Part shown: positions 49,485 to 57,501 of the stretch, piece after piece
How positions within the stretch are numbered: position 1 is the stretch's first letter
Layout: the number at the start of each line of letters is the position of its first letter
Source of the DNA: Nocardioides sp. Root1257
GTDB lineage: Bacteria > Actinomycetota > Actinomycetes > Propionibacteriales > Nocardioidaceae
NCBI RefSeq assembly: GCF_001425175.1
Contig: NZ_LMDV01000011.1
Coordinates: 188,218-252,217 of the forward strand
Reading direction: 5' to 3'
Length of the DNA: 64,000 nt
Translations under genes and position numbers: made by a program
The notes under the pieces: generated by a model
Told to the model about the DNA's origin: nothing
The model's database searches: none
The model's input: the letters and a program-made list of their open reading frames with translations, nothing else

Positions 49485-51233
49485 TCAGGCCCCGCTGCGA
49501 CCGTGCCAGCTGTCCCAGAGTGCCGCGTACGAGCCGCCCGCCTCGACCAGCTCGTCGTGGGAGCCGAGCTCGGCGATCCGGCCGTCCTCGACCACGGCCA
49601 CCCGGTCGGCGTCGTGGGCCGAGAAGAGGCGGTGCGCGATCGCGATGACGGTGCGTCCCTCGAGCACGGCGGCCAGCGAGCGCTCGAGGTGCCGGGCTGC
49701 GCGCGGGTCGATCAGCGAGGTGGCCTCGTCGAGGACGAGGGTGTGCGGGTCGGCGAGCACCAGGCGGGCCAGCGCGATCTGCTGCGCCTGCGCCGCCGTG
49801 ACCGCCCGGCCGCCCGAGCCGACCTCGGTGTCGAGGCCGTCTGGCAGCGCCTCGACCCAGTCGAGGGCGTCGACGGCGTCCAGCGCCTCGCGGACCTGGT
49901 CGTCGGAGGAGCCGGGGCGTGCGAGGACGAGGTTCTCGCGCACCGAGCCCACGAACACGTGGTGCTCCTGGGTGACCAGCGCGACGTGGCCGCGCAGGTC
50001 GTCGAGCGGGAGCTCGGTGAGGCCCACCCCGCCGACCGTGACCGAGCCGGTGCGCGGCGGGTGGATGCCGGCGAGCAGCCGACCGAGCGTGGACTTGCCG
50101 GCGCCCGACGGGCCGACCATGGCGATCCGCTCGCCGACCCCGACGTCGAGGTCGACGCCGTGCAGGACGTCGCGCCCCTCGACGTACGAGAAGCGCACGT
50201 CGTCGGCGGCGATCTGCTCGCCGGTGGGCTCGCGGCCGCTGACCTCGCGGTCGTCGGGGACCTGCGCGACGCCGAGCAGCCGCGCGAGCGACGCGGCGCC
50301 GAGCTGGAGCTCGTCGAGGATCGAGACGATCCGGTCGACCGGGTCGATCAGCATCTGCACGTAGAGCGTGGCTGCGGTGACGGCGCCGAGCGAGACCTGG
50401 CCCTGCGTGTAGAGGTAGCCGCCGAAGAGCAGCGTCGCCACCGTCGGGATCAGGTAGGCGATCTCCATGTTGGGGAAGAAGACCGTGCGCAGGTAGAGGG
50501 TGTAGCGCTCCGCGAGGTAGGACTTGTGGATGTCGTCGTCGCTGGCGTCGATGCGGCGCTGGCCGAGGCCGAGGGCCTCCACCGTGCGGGCGCCCTCGAC
50601 GGTCTCGGTGAGGGTGGCGTTGATCTGGGAGTACGTCGCGCTCTCGCGCAGGTAGCCGTCCTTGGCGCGCTTGAGGTACCAGCGCAGCCCGATCACCAGC
50701 GGCGGGACGCCGAGCAGGCACGGCAGCGCCACCCACCAGCCGACGCTGATCGCGGCGACGAAGGTGAGGACGGCGGTGACGACGGCGATCGTCCACTCGG
50801 GCAGCGCCATCCGCACCGACCAGCCGAGCTGGTCGACGTCACGGCTGGTCCGGGTCAGCAGGTCGCCGGAGCCGGCGTCCTCCACGACGCCGACCGGCAG
50901 CGCGAGCGTGTTGTCGACGAAGTCCTCGCGAAGCTCCGCCAGCACCTGCTCGCCGAGCACCTGGCTGAGGTAGCGGGCGAAGCGGGTCAGGATCGTCTGC
51001 GCGACCAGGAAGACCGCGAGCAGCCCGATGATCATGTCGACGTGGTGGGTGGTCGTGCCCTGCTCGACGGCCTCGACGAGGCCGCCCAGCAGGCGGGGCG
51101 CGGCCAGGCCGGCGACCGCCGCGGAGACGTGCAGCGCGAGGGCGCCGTACAGCATCTTCGGGTGGCGGCGGGCGAGCGTGCCGACGTACGTCCGGACCGT
51201 GCGGGTGTCGGCGACGGGGAGATGGGTGCTCAT
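49485..51233 (-). CDS. ABC exporter half-transporter with degenerate signature motif
   Basis: The 582-aa protein has an N-terminal six-helix exporter domain (about residues 20-330) and a C-terminal nucleotide-binding domain. Walker A GPSGAGKST and Walker B LVLDEATSLID with His switch AIAHRLFSA are intact. The ABC signature is VTAAQ instead of LSGGQ. Its partner, encoded upstream with an ATGA overlap, has the opposite defects. Together they would form one working ATP site (this Walker A/B with the partner's SGGQ) and one dead site. It is probably a heterodimeric drug or lipid exporter; the substrate is unknown. Confidence 0.88.
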   Translation of the reverse strand: MSTHLPVADTRTVRTYVGTLARRHPKMLYGALALHVSAAVAGLAAPRLLGGLVEAVEQGTTTHHVDMIIGLLAVFLVAQTILTRFARYLSQVLGEQVLAELREDFVDNTLALPVGVVEDAGSGDLLTRTSRDVDQLGWSVRMALPEWTIAVVTAVLTFVAAISVGWWVALPCLLGVPPLVIGLRWYLKRAKDGYLRESATYSQINATLTETVEGARTVEALGLGQRRIDASDDDIHKSYLAERYTLYLRTVFFPNMEIAYLIPTVATLLFGGYLYTQGQVSLGAVTAATLYVQMLIDPVDRIVSILDELQLGAASLARLLGVAQVPDDREVSGREPTGEQIAADDVRFSYVEGRDVLHGVDLDVGVGERIAMVGPSGAGKSTLGRLLAGIHPPRTGSVTVGGVGLTELPLDDLRGHVALVTQEHHVFVGSVRENLVLARPGSSDDQVREALDAVDALDWVEALPDGLDTEVGSGGRAVTAAQAQQIALARLVLADPHTLVLDEATSLIDPRAARHLERSLAAVLEGRTVIAIAHRLFSAHDADRVAVVEDGRIAELGSHDELVEAGGSYAALWDSWHGRSGA

Positions 51234-52972
51234 CGGGCGACCTCGCTGACGGCCAGGTCCGCCTCGGACTCGCGGGTGACCACGCGGCGGTAGGCCGGGT
51301 CGGTCTCGAGCAGCTGGGCGTGGGTGCCGGTGGCCACGACCCGCCCGCCGTCGAGGAACGCGACGACGTCCGCGGCGTCCAGCATGAGGGGGCTGGTCGA
51401 GGTGACGACCGTCGTACGGCCGGCGCGGTGGTGGCGCAGCCGCGACGCGATCCGGGCCTCCGTGTGGGCGTCGACGGCCGACGTCGGTTCGACGAGCACG
51501 AGCACCTCCGGGTCGGTCGCGAGCGCGCGGGCGAGCACCAGCCGCTGCCGCTGACCGCCGGAGAAGCTGCGACCGCGCTCGGCGACGATCGTCTCCAGCC
51601 GATCGGGCAGGGCGTCGAGCACGTCGTCGGCGGAGGCGGTGTCGAGCGCCCGGGCGACGTCGCCGTGCCCGGAGAGGTCGAGGCCGGCGCCGAGCGGACC
51701 GGAGAAGAACATCGCGCCCGTGTCGGAGACGACGATGCGCGCGCGGACCTCGTCGGGGTGCAGCGAGGTGAGGGGGACGCCGCCCAGGCTGACCTCCGTG
51801 TCGACGGGCGACGCGGTCATCCCGAGCCGGTCGGCGAGCTCGGCGGAGTCGTCGGGCTGCTCGCTGACGATCGCGGTGAGCTGCCCGGCGCGCACGGTGA
51901 GGCCGGTGCGGGCGTCGACCAGGTCCGAGCCGACGGCCGGCGAGGGAGCGATCTCGGCGGGGACGGCGACGTCCGGCTCCAGGGCCAGCACGTGCACGAT
52001 GCGGGCCGCGGCCACCCGGGCGCGGATCACCTTGTTGGCGTACTCGGTCGCCGTGCGCAGCGGGATCATCAGGAACGCCGAGTAGCCGTAGAACGCGACC
52101 AGCTCGCCGGGGCTGATCGTGCCCTGCACGGCGTACCGCGCGCCGAGCCAGACGACGACCACGACGAAGAGGCCGGGCAGGAAGACCTGCAGCGCGTCGA
52201 GCACCGACTGGAGCTTGGCGACCTGGACGCCCGCGGTCCGGGTGGTCTGCGACTCGCGGCGGTAGCGGTCGGCGAAGACCTGCTCGCCGCCGATGCCGCG
52301 CAGCACCCGCAGGCCGCCGACGATGTCGCTGGCCGTGTTGGAGAGCCTGCCCATCAGGTGGCGCTGGTGCGCGCTGCGGCGCTGGAGCGGCCCGAGGATC
52401 GGCGCGACGCCGACCATCAGCAGCGGGACGCCGACGAGCACGACCAGGCCGAGCGTCACCGAGGTGCGCAGCAGGATCGCCGAGACGACGAAGAACGACA
52501 CGACCGCCCCGGCGAAGCGCGCGGAGACGTCCATGACCTGGCCGATGTGGGAGAGGTCGTTGGTGCCGATCGCCACGACCTCGCCGGTCGAGACCTTGCG
52601 CGGCAGGGTCCCGCCGAGGCGGGTCGCCTGGCGGGTGACCAGCTGGACGACGCGGTAGGCCGCGATCAGCCAGTTCGTGACGGCGAAGCGGTGCCGCATG
52701 ATGCCGGCGCCGGCCTGCACCAGGCCGATCCCGAACAGCACGGCGGCCCACTCGAGGAGCGCGCCGCGGTCCTTCGCGGCGACACCGTCGTCGATCGCGT
52801 GGCCGATCACGGCGGGCATCACGGCCTGCGCGCTCATCCAGACGATGCCGAAGAACATGCCGCCCGCGAGCGTCGGCCACTGCCGGCGCGCCATCCACCA
52901 CAGGAACGCGCCGGGGGTGCGGGTCTCCGGCGTACCGGGGTGGTCGAGGGGGAGCTGGCGCACCCGGCCCAC
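51230..52972 (-). CDS. ABC exporter half-transporter lacking Walker A and Walker B
   Basis: The 580-aa partner (GTG start at 52972) has a six-helix membrane domain (about residues 25-330). Its nucleotide domain keeps the signature FSGGQRQRLVLARAL, but the Walker A loop is gone (IVSEQPDDSAEL where GxxGxGKS belongs). Walker B reads VLVLVEPTSAVD, with Val in place of the magnesium-binding Asp. It cannot hydrolyse ATP alone. With the co-encoded subunit it completes one consensus ATP site. The His-switch region is also altered (VTSTSPLMLDA). The degree of degeneration is greater than in typical heterodimeric exporters. Confidence 0.88.
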   Translation of the reverse strand: MGRVRQLPLDHPGTPETRTPGAFLWWMARRQWPTLAGGMFFGIVWMSAQAVMPAVIGHAIDDGVAAKDRGALLEWAAVLFGIGLVQAGAGIMRHRFAVTNWLIAAYRVVQLVTRQATRLGGTLPRKVSTGEVVAIGTNDLSHIGQVMDVSARFAGAVVSFFVVSAILLRTSVTLGLVVLVGVPLLMVGVAPILGPLQRRSAHQRHLMGRLSNTASDIVGGLRVLRGIGGEQVFADRYRRESQTTRTAGVQVAKLQSVLDALQVFLPGLFVVVVVWLGARYAVQGTISPGELVAFYGYSAFLMIPLRTATEYANKVIRARVAAARIVHVLALEPDVAVPAEIAPSPAVGSDLVDARTGLTVRAGQLTAIVSEQPDDSAELADRLGMTASPVDTEVSLGGVPLTSLHPDEVRARIVVSDTGAMFFSGPLGAGLDLSGHGDVARALDTASADDVLDALPDRLETIVAERGRSFSGGQRQRLVLARALATDPEVLVLVEPTSAVDAHTEARIASRLRHHRAGRTTVVTSTSPLMLDAADVVAFLDGGRVVATGTHAQLLETDPAYRRVVTRESEADLAVSEVAR

Positions 52973-53022
52973 GCTACGGAGAGAAGCCCTTCGTCAGCGA
53001 ATTGTTTTCGCGGTGACGGCGG

Positions 53023-53934
53023 TCACCCGCCACCCGACACGGTGTCGAGGTTGCCGCAGGAGCCCTTGGCGAAGTCGATCGCGTTCTTCGCGCCGGCCGT
53101 GCTCATCCGGAGCGTGATCTGTCCAGGCCTGCCGTCGAGGTGCAGCCCGATCTTGAAGGCCGTGGCGCCGCCGGACTCCTGGAACGCGTGGTCGTCGCAC
53201 CGGTTCGGCTTCATCGGCAGCTCGACCCGGGAGGGTGCGTCGGTGCCGCGGATCGTCACGTCGGGGCGCCAGACGTCGGCGCCGACCGGGGCGATGATCG
53301 GGGTGCCGGAGACGGTGTCGATGGTGAGCGTCGCGCCCGCCGTGCCGGTCGGTCGTACGACGAGGGTCAGCGTGGCGGGGTCGCCGACCTTGCCGCTGAA
53401 GTCGACGTCGTCGTCCCAGGAGAGGTCCGCGACCTTCGCGATCGCGAGCTCCAGGCAGCGGGCGGAGGTGAACCGGCCGGCGACGTTCGTCTCGTCCTCG
53501 ACGGGCAGGGTGGTCGTCGTCCCGCCGTACGTGACGGTGACGGTCCCGCTGCCCCGCGGGTGGTCGCACGCCGGCAGCCGCGGGAGCAGGAACTGGAAGC
53601 CGCGCTCGGACTGCGACGGGACCGGCCGCAGCCGGGTGCCCGGCAGCGGCGTGCGGTAGCGCGGGTCGCGGTAGGTGATCCGGGTCGGCGTGATCTGGTC
53701 CGCGGTGTCGTTGTCGATCCAGACCTCCATCCGCCCGGCGGCGGCGTCGCGCGACGACTGACGCATGTCGGCGAGCAGCCTGCCGGTCGGTGGTGGCTGG
53801 GTCGGCATCGGCAGCGGGCTGAGGGTGCGGATCGAGCGGGACGGCGAGGGCTCCGGCGCGTTCGCGGACGGGCCCTCGCTCGACGAGCAGCCGGCGGCCA
53901 GCAGCGCCACCGCGACCAGCCACACCACCTTCAT
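53023..53934 (-). CDS. Secreted lipoprotein of unknown function
   Basis: The 303-aa product starts KVVWLVAVALLAAGCSSSEG: signal peptide and lipobox ending at the lipidated Cys, followed by a Pro/Ser linker. The mature part is beta-rich with four cysteines (CDHP, ARCLE, RCDD, SCGN), probably disulfide-bonded. No catalytic motif is recognised. It stands alone between the ABC exporter and the YbaK gene. It is an outer-face membrane lipoprotein that binds or scaffolds something unknown. Confidence 0.75.
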   Translation of the reverse strand: MKVVWLVAVALLAAGCSSSEGPSANAPEPSPSRSIRTLSPLPMPTQPPPTGRLLADMRQSSRDAAAGRMEVWIDNDTADQITPTRITYRDPRYRTPLPGTRLRPVPSQSERGFQFLLPRLPACDHPRGSGTVTVTYGGTTTTLPVEDETNVAGRFTSARCLELAIAKVADLSWDDDVDFSGKVGDPATLTLVVRPTGTAGATLTIDTVSGTPIIAPVGADVWRPDVTIRGTDAPSRVELPMKPNRCDDHAFQESGGATAFKIGLHLDGRPGQITLRMSTAGAKNAIDFAKGSCGNLDTVSGGG

Positions 53935-53954
53935 GGGAGGAGTCTGGCGCAGGA

Positions 53955-54497
53955 TCAGCCCGCCAGTCCCTCGATTACCTCGGCGCCGGGCAGGTCGGCG
54001 GCGAGCCGGCCGGGGATCAGCAGCTTGGAACGGCGTACGCCGGAGCCGATCACCGCGACCTCGATGTCCAGCACCCGCGGGTCGACCAGCAGCCGCCAGC
54101 CGCCGGGCAGTCCGACGGGGGTGATCCCGCCGTACTCCATGCCCGACTCCTCGACCGCCCGGTCCATCGCCAGGAACGACGCCTTGCGCACGTCGAGCGC
54201 GCGCTTCACGACGTTGTTGACGTCGGCACGGGTGTCCGCGCGCACCAGGCAGGCCGCGACCCGCTCCTCGCCGTCGCGCCGCCCGCCCACGACGACGCAG
54301 TTGGCGCCGGTGTCCAGGCCGAGGTCGTACGCCGCCGACATCGCCGCGGTGTCCGCGATCTCGGGGTCGATCTCGACCACCCCGACCTCACGCGCATGCG
54401 TCCAGCCCGTGAGGGCGGTGGCCACCGGCTCGGCCAGCAGGTCGGGTCGGTCCAGGGCGGGCACGGTCTCGAGGCGTCCCAGGCTCGGCGTCGTCAT
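53955..54497 (-). CDS. YbaK/ProX-type aminoacyl-tRNA deacylase-like protein
   Basis: The 180-aa protein fits the YbaK/EbsC fold: NCVVVGGRRDGEERVAACLV, the conserved Lys/Arg region DVRKASFLAMDRAVEESGMEYGGITPVG and the Gly-rich LPGGWRLLVD. Relatives hydrolyse mischarged Pro-, Cys- or Ala-tRNA. The catalytic lysine (VRKAS) appears present. It diverges from the glycerophosphodiesterase gene across 96 bp. Specificity is unknown. Confidence 0.85.
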   Translation of the reverse strand: MTTPSLGRLETVPALDRPDLLAEPVATALTGWTHAREVGVVEIDPEIADTAAMSAAYDLGLDTGANCVVVGGRRDGEERVAACLVRADTRADVNNVVKRALDVRKASFLAMDRAVEESGMEYGGITPVGLPGGWRLLVDPRVLDIEVAVIGSGVRRSKLLIPGRLAADLPGAEVIEGLAG

Positions 54498-54593
54498 GCG
54501 CCCATCCTGCCCGGTCGAGTCGTACCGGCCGGCTTCACCTGGGGTTCATGTCCTACCCGCCCCACGGACACCGGTCCCGGTTGTGCTGGGGGC

Positions 54594-55604
54594 ATGCGAC
54601 CGGCCCAGTCCATGGTGCAGCCCCTCGTCATCGCGCATCGCGGCGCCTCCGGGTACCGACCCGAGCACACGCTCGCGTCGTACCGGCTGGCGATCGCCCT
54701 CGGCGCGGACTACGTCGAACCGGACCTGGTCTCCACCAAGGACGGCGTGCTGGTCGCCCGGCACGAGGCCGAGATCAGCCGGACCACGAACGTCGGTCGG
54801 CGCGGCGAGTTCGCCGACCGGTTGACGACCAAGGAGATCGACGGCCGCCAGGTGTCGGGCTGGTTCGTCGAGGACTTCACGCTCGCCGAGCTCAAGACCC
54901 TGCGCGCGGTGGAGCGGCTGCCGGAGATCCGGCCCCAGAACACCCGCTTCGACGGGCGCTACGACATCCCGACCTTCGAGGAGATCCTCGGCCTCGTGAC
55001 CGCCGAGTCCGAGCGCCTCGGGCGTGAGATCGGCGTCTACCCCGAGACCAAGCACCCGTCGTACTTCGACGCCATCGGGCTCGCGCTGGAGGAGCCGCTG
55101 CTCGACACCCTGGCGGTGCACGGGTACGGCGACCCGGAGGCGCCGGTCTTCATCCAGTCGTTCGAGCCCGAGAATCTCCAGTGGCTCCGGTCACGCACCG
55201 GACTGCCGCTGGTCCAGCTGGTCGAGGCCACCGGACGAGTCGACCTGGTGACCTCGACCGGCCTGCGACGGGTGGCCCGGTGGGCCGACGCGGTCGGTGT
55301 CGCGAAGGACCTGGTGCTGCCCCGGCACCCCGGGCTCGGGACGATCGGCGACCCGTCGTCGCTGGTCGCGGACGCCCACGCCGTCGGGCTGCAGGTGCAC
55401 GTCTGGACGATGCGCGACGAGAACGCCTTCCTGCCGACCGGCTACCGACGCGGCGAGAGCCCGTCCGACCCCGGGGACTCGATCGAGGAGACGCAGGCGT
55501 TCCTCGACGCAGGGGTGGACGGGCTCTTCACCGATCAGCCGGACACGACGCTGGAGGCCCGGCGGCTTCACGCCTCCGGCATCAGGATCCAGGCGGCGAT
55601 GTAG
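54594..55604 (+). CDS. Glycerophosphodiester phosphodiesterase
   Basis: ATG at 54594 (GGGGG upstream) gives 336 aa; ATG at 54612 is an alternative. The GDPD motif set is clear: IAHRGASGYRPEHTLASY (catalytic His, Arg), EPDLVSTKDGVLVARHE (metal and second catalytic His), PTFEEIL, ETKHP and FTDQP. No signal peptide is visible, so it is probably cytoplasmic. It releases glycerol-3-phosphate from deacylated phospholipids. Its 3' end overlaps the convergent PspC gene by 37 bp. Confidence 0.92.
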   Translation: MRPAQSMVQPLVIAHRGASGYRPEHTLASYRLAIALGADYVEPDLVSTKDGVLVARHEAEISRTTNVGRRGEFADRLTTKEIDGRQVSGWFVEDFTLAELKTLRAVERLPEIRPQNTRFDGRYDIPTFEEILGLVTAESERLGREIGVYPETKHPSYFDAIGLALEEPLLDTLAVHGYGDPEAPVFIQSFEPENLQWLRSRTGLPLVQLVEATGRVDLVTSTGLRRVARWADAVGVAKDLVLPRHPGLGTIGDPSSLVADAHAVGLQVHVWTMRDENAFLPTGYRRGESPSDPGDSIEETQAFLDAGVDGLFTDQPDTTLEARRLHASGIRIQAAM

Positions 55605-55765
55605 GCGACGGCCACCGCGCCGCCGCTGAAGACGGCCGCCACGACGGCCAGCAGCCGGACCAGGGTCGGGTCGAGCCCGACGTAGTCGGCGACTCCCGAG
55701 CAGACGCCGGCGACCATCCGGTCGTCGCTGCGTCGGGTCAGGCGCTTGCTGGTGGTGGTGTTCAT
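55568..55765 (-). CDS. Small PspC-domain membrane protein
   Basis: The 65-aa product is one PspC domain: RSDDRMVAGVCSGVADYVGLDPTLVRLLAVVAAVFSG followed by a hydrophobic segment ending AYIAAWILMPEA. PspC proteins sense or buffer membrane stress. It ends the three-gene operon that diverges from a PspC-histidine kinase. It overlaps the convergent phosphodiesterase gene at its 3' end, so the two mRNAs are antisense over 37 nt. Confidence 0.87.
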   Translation of the reverse strand: MNTTTSKRLTRRSDDRMVAGVCSGVADYVGLDPTLVRLLAVVAAVFSGGAVAVAYIAAWILMPEA

Positions 55766-56157
55766 CGGGGCTCCTCGTGGTCGGTCCCGGTTTCCAGGAC
55801 CGTGGTGTCGGTGGGGTCTTCTGCAGGGATGTCGGTGGTCTCGGTCGTGGTCTCGGCCGTGGTCTCGGTCGTGTCGGTCGTGTCGGTCGTGGCCTCGGGC
55901 GCCGGCGGCACCCAGCCGACCTGGCGGGTCGACCAGCGCTTGCTGCCCGAGAGGCCGATGGCGAGCAGCCCGGCGAGGCCGGCCAGCACCCACGGCACCG
56001 GCAGCAGCCAGCGCACGTCGTCGCCGCCGACGGCGTCGGTCTGGATCAGGGCCCAGACGCCGACCAGGCCGAGGAAGGCGATCCCCATGACCAGGTGGCC
56101 GACGTTGACGGGGTGCCGCCCGGACAGCTTCTTCGGCTCGTTGGCTGTGATGGTCAT
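55762..56157 (-). CDS. Membrane protein with Thr-rich tail
   Basis: The 131-aa product has two or three transmembrane helices (HLVMGIAFLGLVGVWALIQ; LLPVPWVLAGLAGLLAIGL), then a tail of about 40 residues dominated by Thr/Glu/Asp with TTDTTDTTETT-type repeats. No family is recognised. ATGA overlaps tie it to both PspC neighbours, so it probably works in the same envelope-stress unit. Confidence 0.75.
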   Translation of the reverse strand: MTITANEPKKLSGRHPVNVGHLVMGIAFLGLVGVWALIQTDAVGGDDVRWLLPVPWVLAGLAGLLAIGLSGSKRWSTRQVGWVPPAPEATTDTTDTTETTAETTTETTDIPAEDPTDTTVLETGTDHEEPR

Positions 56158-57356
56158 CGGGTCACCTCGATCTCTCCGACGCTGAGGTTGAGGTCCAGCG
56201 TGATGGTGGGCGCGTCGACGGGTCCGACGATGCGGTGCTGCTGGACGCCCCAGTCGCTCTCCTCGGCGCCGAACAGCTTGATGTCGCCGGGGCCGTCGAT
56301 GGTCGCGTCGATGTCGGCGCGGAGGCCCGGCGGCAGGGTGACGTCGATCGTCCCGACGTGGCCGTCGACGGTGATGGTGCGGCCGTCGAGGTTGTCGATG
56401 TCGCTCACCTGCGACAGGTCGATCCGCTGCTCGCCCGCGTCGAGCGAGTAGTCCGACTCGACGTCGGCCGCCGTCGTGGGGGTCGCGGTGTAGGAGTCCG
56501 TGTCGATCTGGTCCGCGGCGGTCGCCGCGGTGAGACCGACGGTCGCCAGCAGCCCGAGCAGGATGATCCCGCCGGCCCGGCCGAAGAACGAGCCGACCAG
56601 CAGCATCGCGCCGCAGATACCGACCGCCAGGGCGGGGTAGGCGCCCGGGGCGACGTCGGCGCCGGCCAGGTCGATCATCCCGAGGAGGCCCTCGCACAGG
56701 GCGATCAGGGCGAGCGTGAACCAGAAGAGGATCGGTCCCCGCTTGCGGGGGTTCGGGACACGCTGCACCACGGGCGGCGCGACGTACGGCGTGGGCTGGG
56801 TCGGGTAGGACAGCGGCGGCGGGGGCGGCTGGTAGGCCGTGGGCTGGTACGCCGGCCCGGGCGTGGCGCCGTACGTCGGCTGCGCCGGAGGCGTGGTGGC
56901 CTGGGGTGGGCTGTTGCGGGTCAGCAGCCACAGGGCGACCAGGGCGACGATCGCGATCGGCCAGGGGAACCAGAAGGCGCCCCACGAGTCGCCGATCAGT
57001 GCGAGGGCGGCGACGCCGCCGACGATGACCAGCGCGACCGTGCGGGTCCGCTCGTCGAGGTTGAACGGCGCCTTGTCGTCGTTGTCCTCGGGGACCAGCA
57101 GCCAGCACGCGCCGTACAGGATCAGGCCGGCGCCGCCGAAGAAGACGAACACCACGAACGCCACCCGCAGGATCAGCGGGTCGACGTCGAGGTGCCGTCC
57201 GAGGCCGCCCGCGACGCCCGCGACCTTGCGGTCGGTGGTGGAGCGGCGCAGCCGGCCGAGGTCGCGGACCTGGTCGCGGTCGACGCGGGGGCCGGAGTCC
57301 CGGGTGGGGTCCTGCGGCGGTGGGCCGGACGGAGCGTCGGGTGGTGTGGTGGTCAT
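56154..57356 (-). CDS. PspC-domain protein with LiaF-like C-terminal domain
   Basis: The 400-aa product (ATG 57356) has a PspC domain at about residues 40-95 (TDRKVAGVAGGLGRHLDVDPLILRVAFVV), several further membrane helices and a Pro/Tyr-rich cytoplasmic loop (~160-215). A C-terminal beta domain (~320-400: DGRTITVDGHVGTIDVTLPPGLRADIDATI ... LNLSVGEIEV) resembles the LiaF/cell-wall-active-antibiotic response domain. It diverges from the kinase-response regulator genes, resembling the LiaF-LiaS-LiaR logic in which LiaF restrains the kinase. That function is inference. Confidence 0.85.
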   Translation of the reverse strand: MTTTPPDAPSGPPPQDPTRDSGPRVDRDQVRDLGRLRRSTTDRKVAGVAGGLGRHLDVDPLILRVAFVVFVFFGGAGLILYGACWLLVPEDNDDKAPFNLDERTRTVALVIVGGVAALALIGDSWGAFWFPWPIAIVALVALWLLTRNSPPQATTPPAQPTYGATPGPAYQPTAYQPPPPPLSYPTQPTPYVAPPVVQRVPNPRKRGPILFWFTLALIALCEGLLGMIDLAGADVAPGAYPALAVGICGAMLLVGSFFGRAGGIILLGLLATVGLTAATAADQIDTDSYTATPTTAADVESDYSLDAGEQRIDLSQVSDIDNLDGRTITVDGHVGTIDVTLPPGLRADIDATIDGPGDIKLFGAEESDWGVQQHRIVGPVDAPTITLDLNLSVGEIEVTR

Positions 57357-57382
57357 GGCATCAAGACTGCGGCCTCGGCGGG

Positions 57383-57472
57383 CCCCGGACCATCGGGGAC
57401 GCCCCTGATCCTGCACCGGGGGAGGGTCGCCGCGGTCAGGGTCGGGCCGGGGTTCGCCCTCATGGTCCGGGG
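57383..57472. promoter_or_regulatory. Inverted repeat in the divergent PspC promoter region
   Basis: CCCCGGACCAT (57383-57393) and ATGGTCCGGGG (57462-57472) are perfect inverted copies 68 bp apart in the 145-bp region between divergent operons. One copy lies 27 bp before the LiaF-like start and the other 30 bp before the kinase start, so one regulator could control both. Confidence 0.55.
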
Positions 57473-57501
57473 TGCCCCGCTGTGTGACGATTGACCTCGA
57501 C

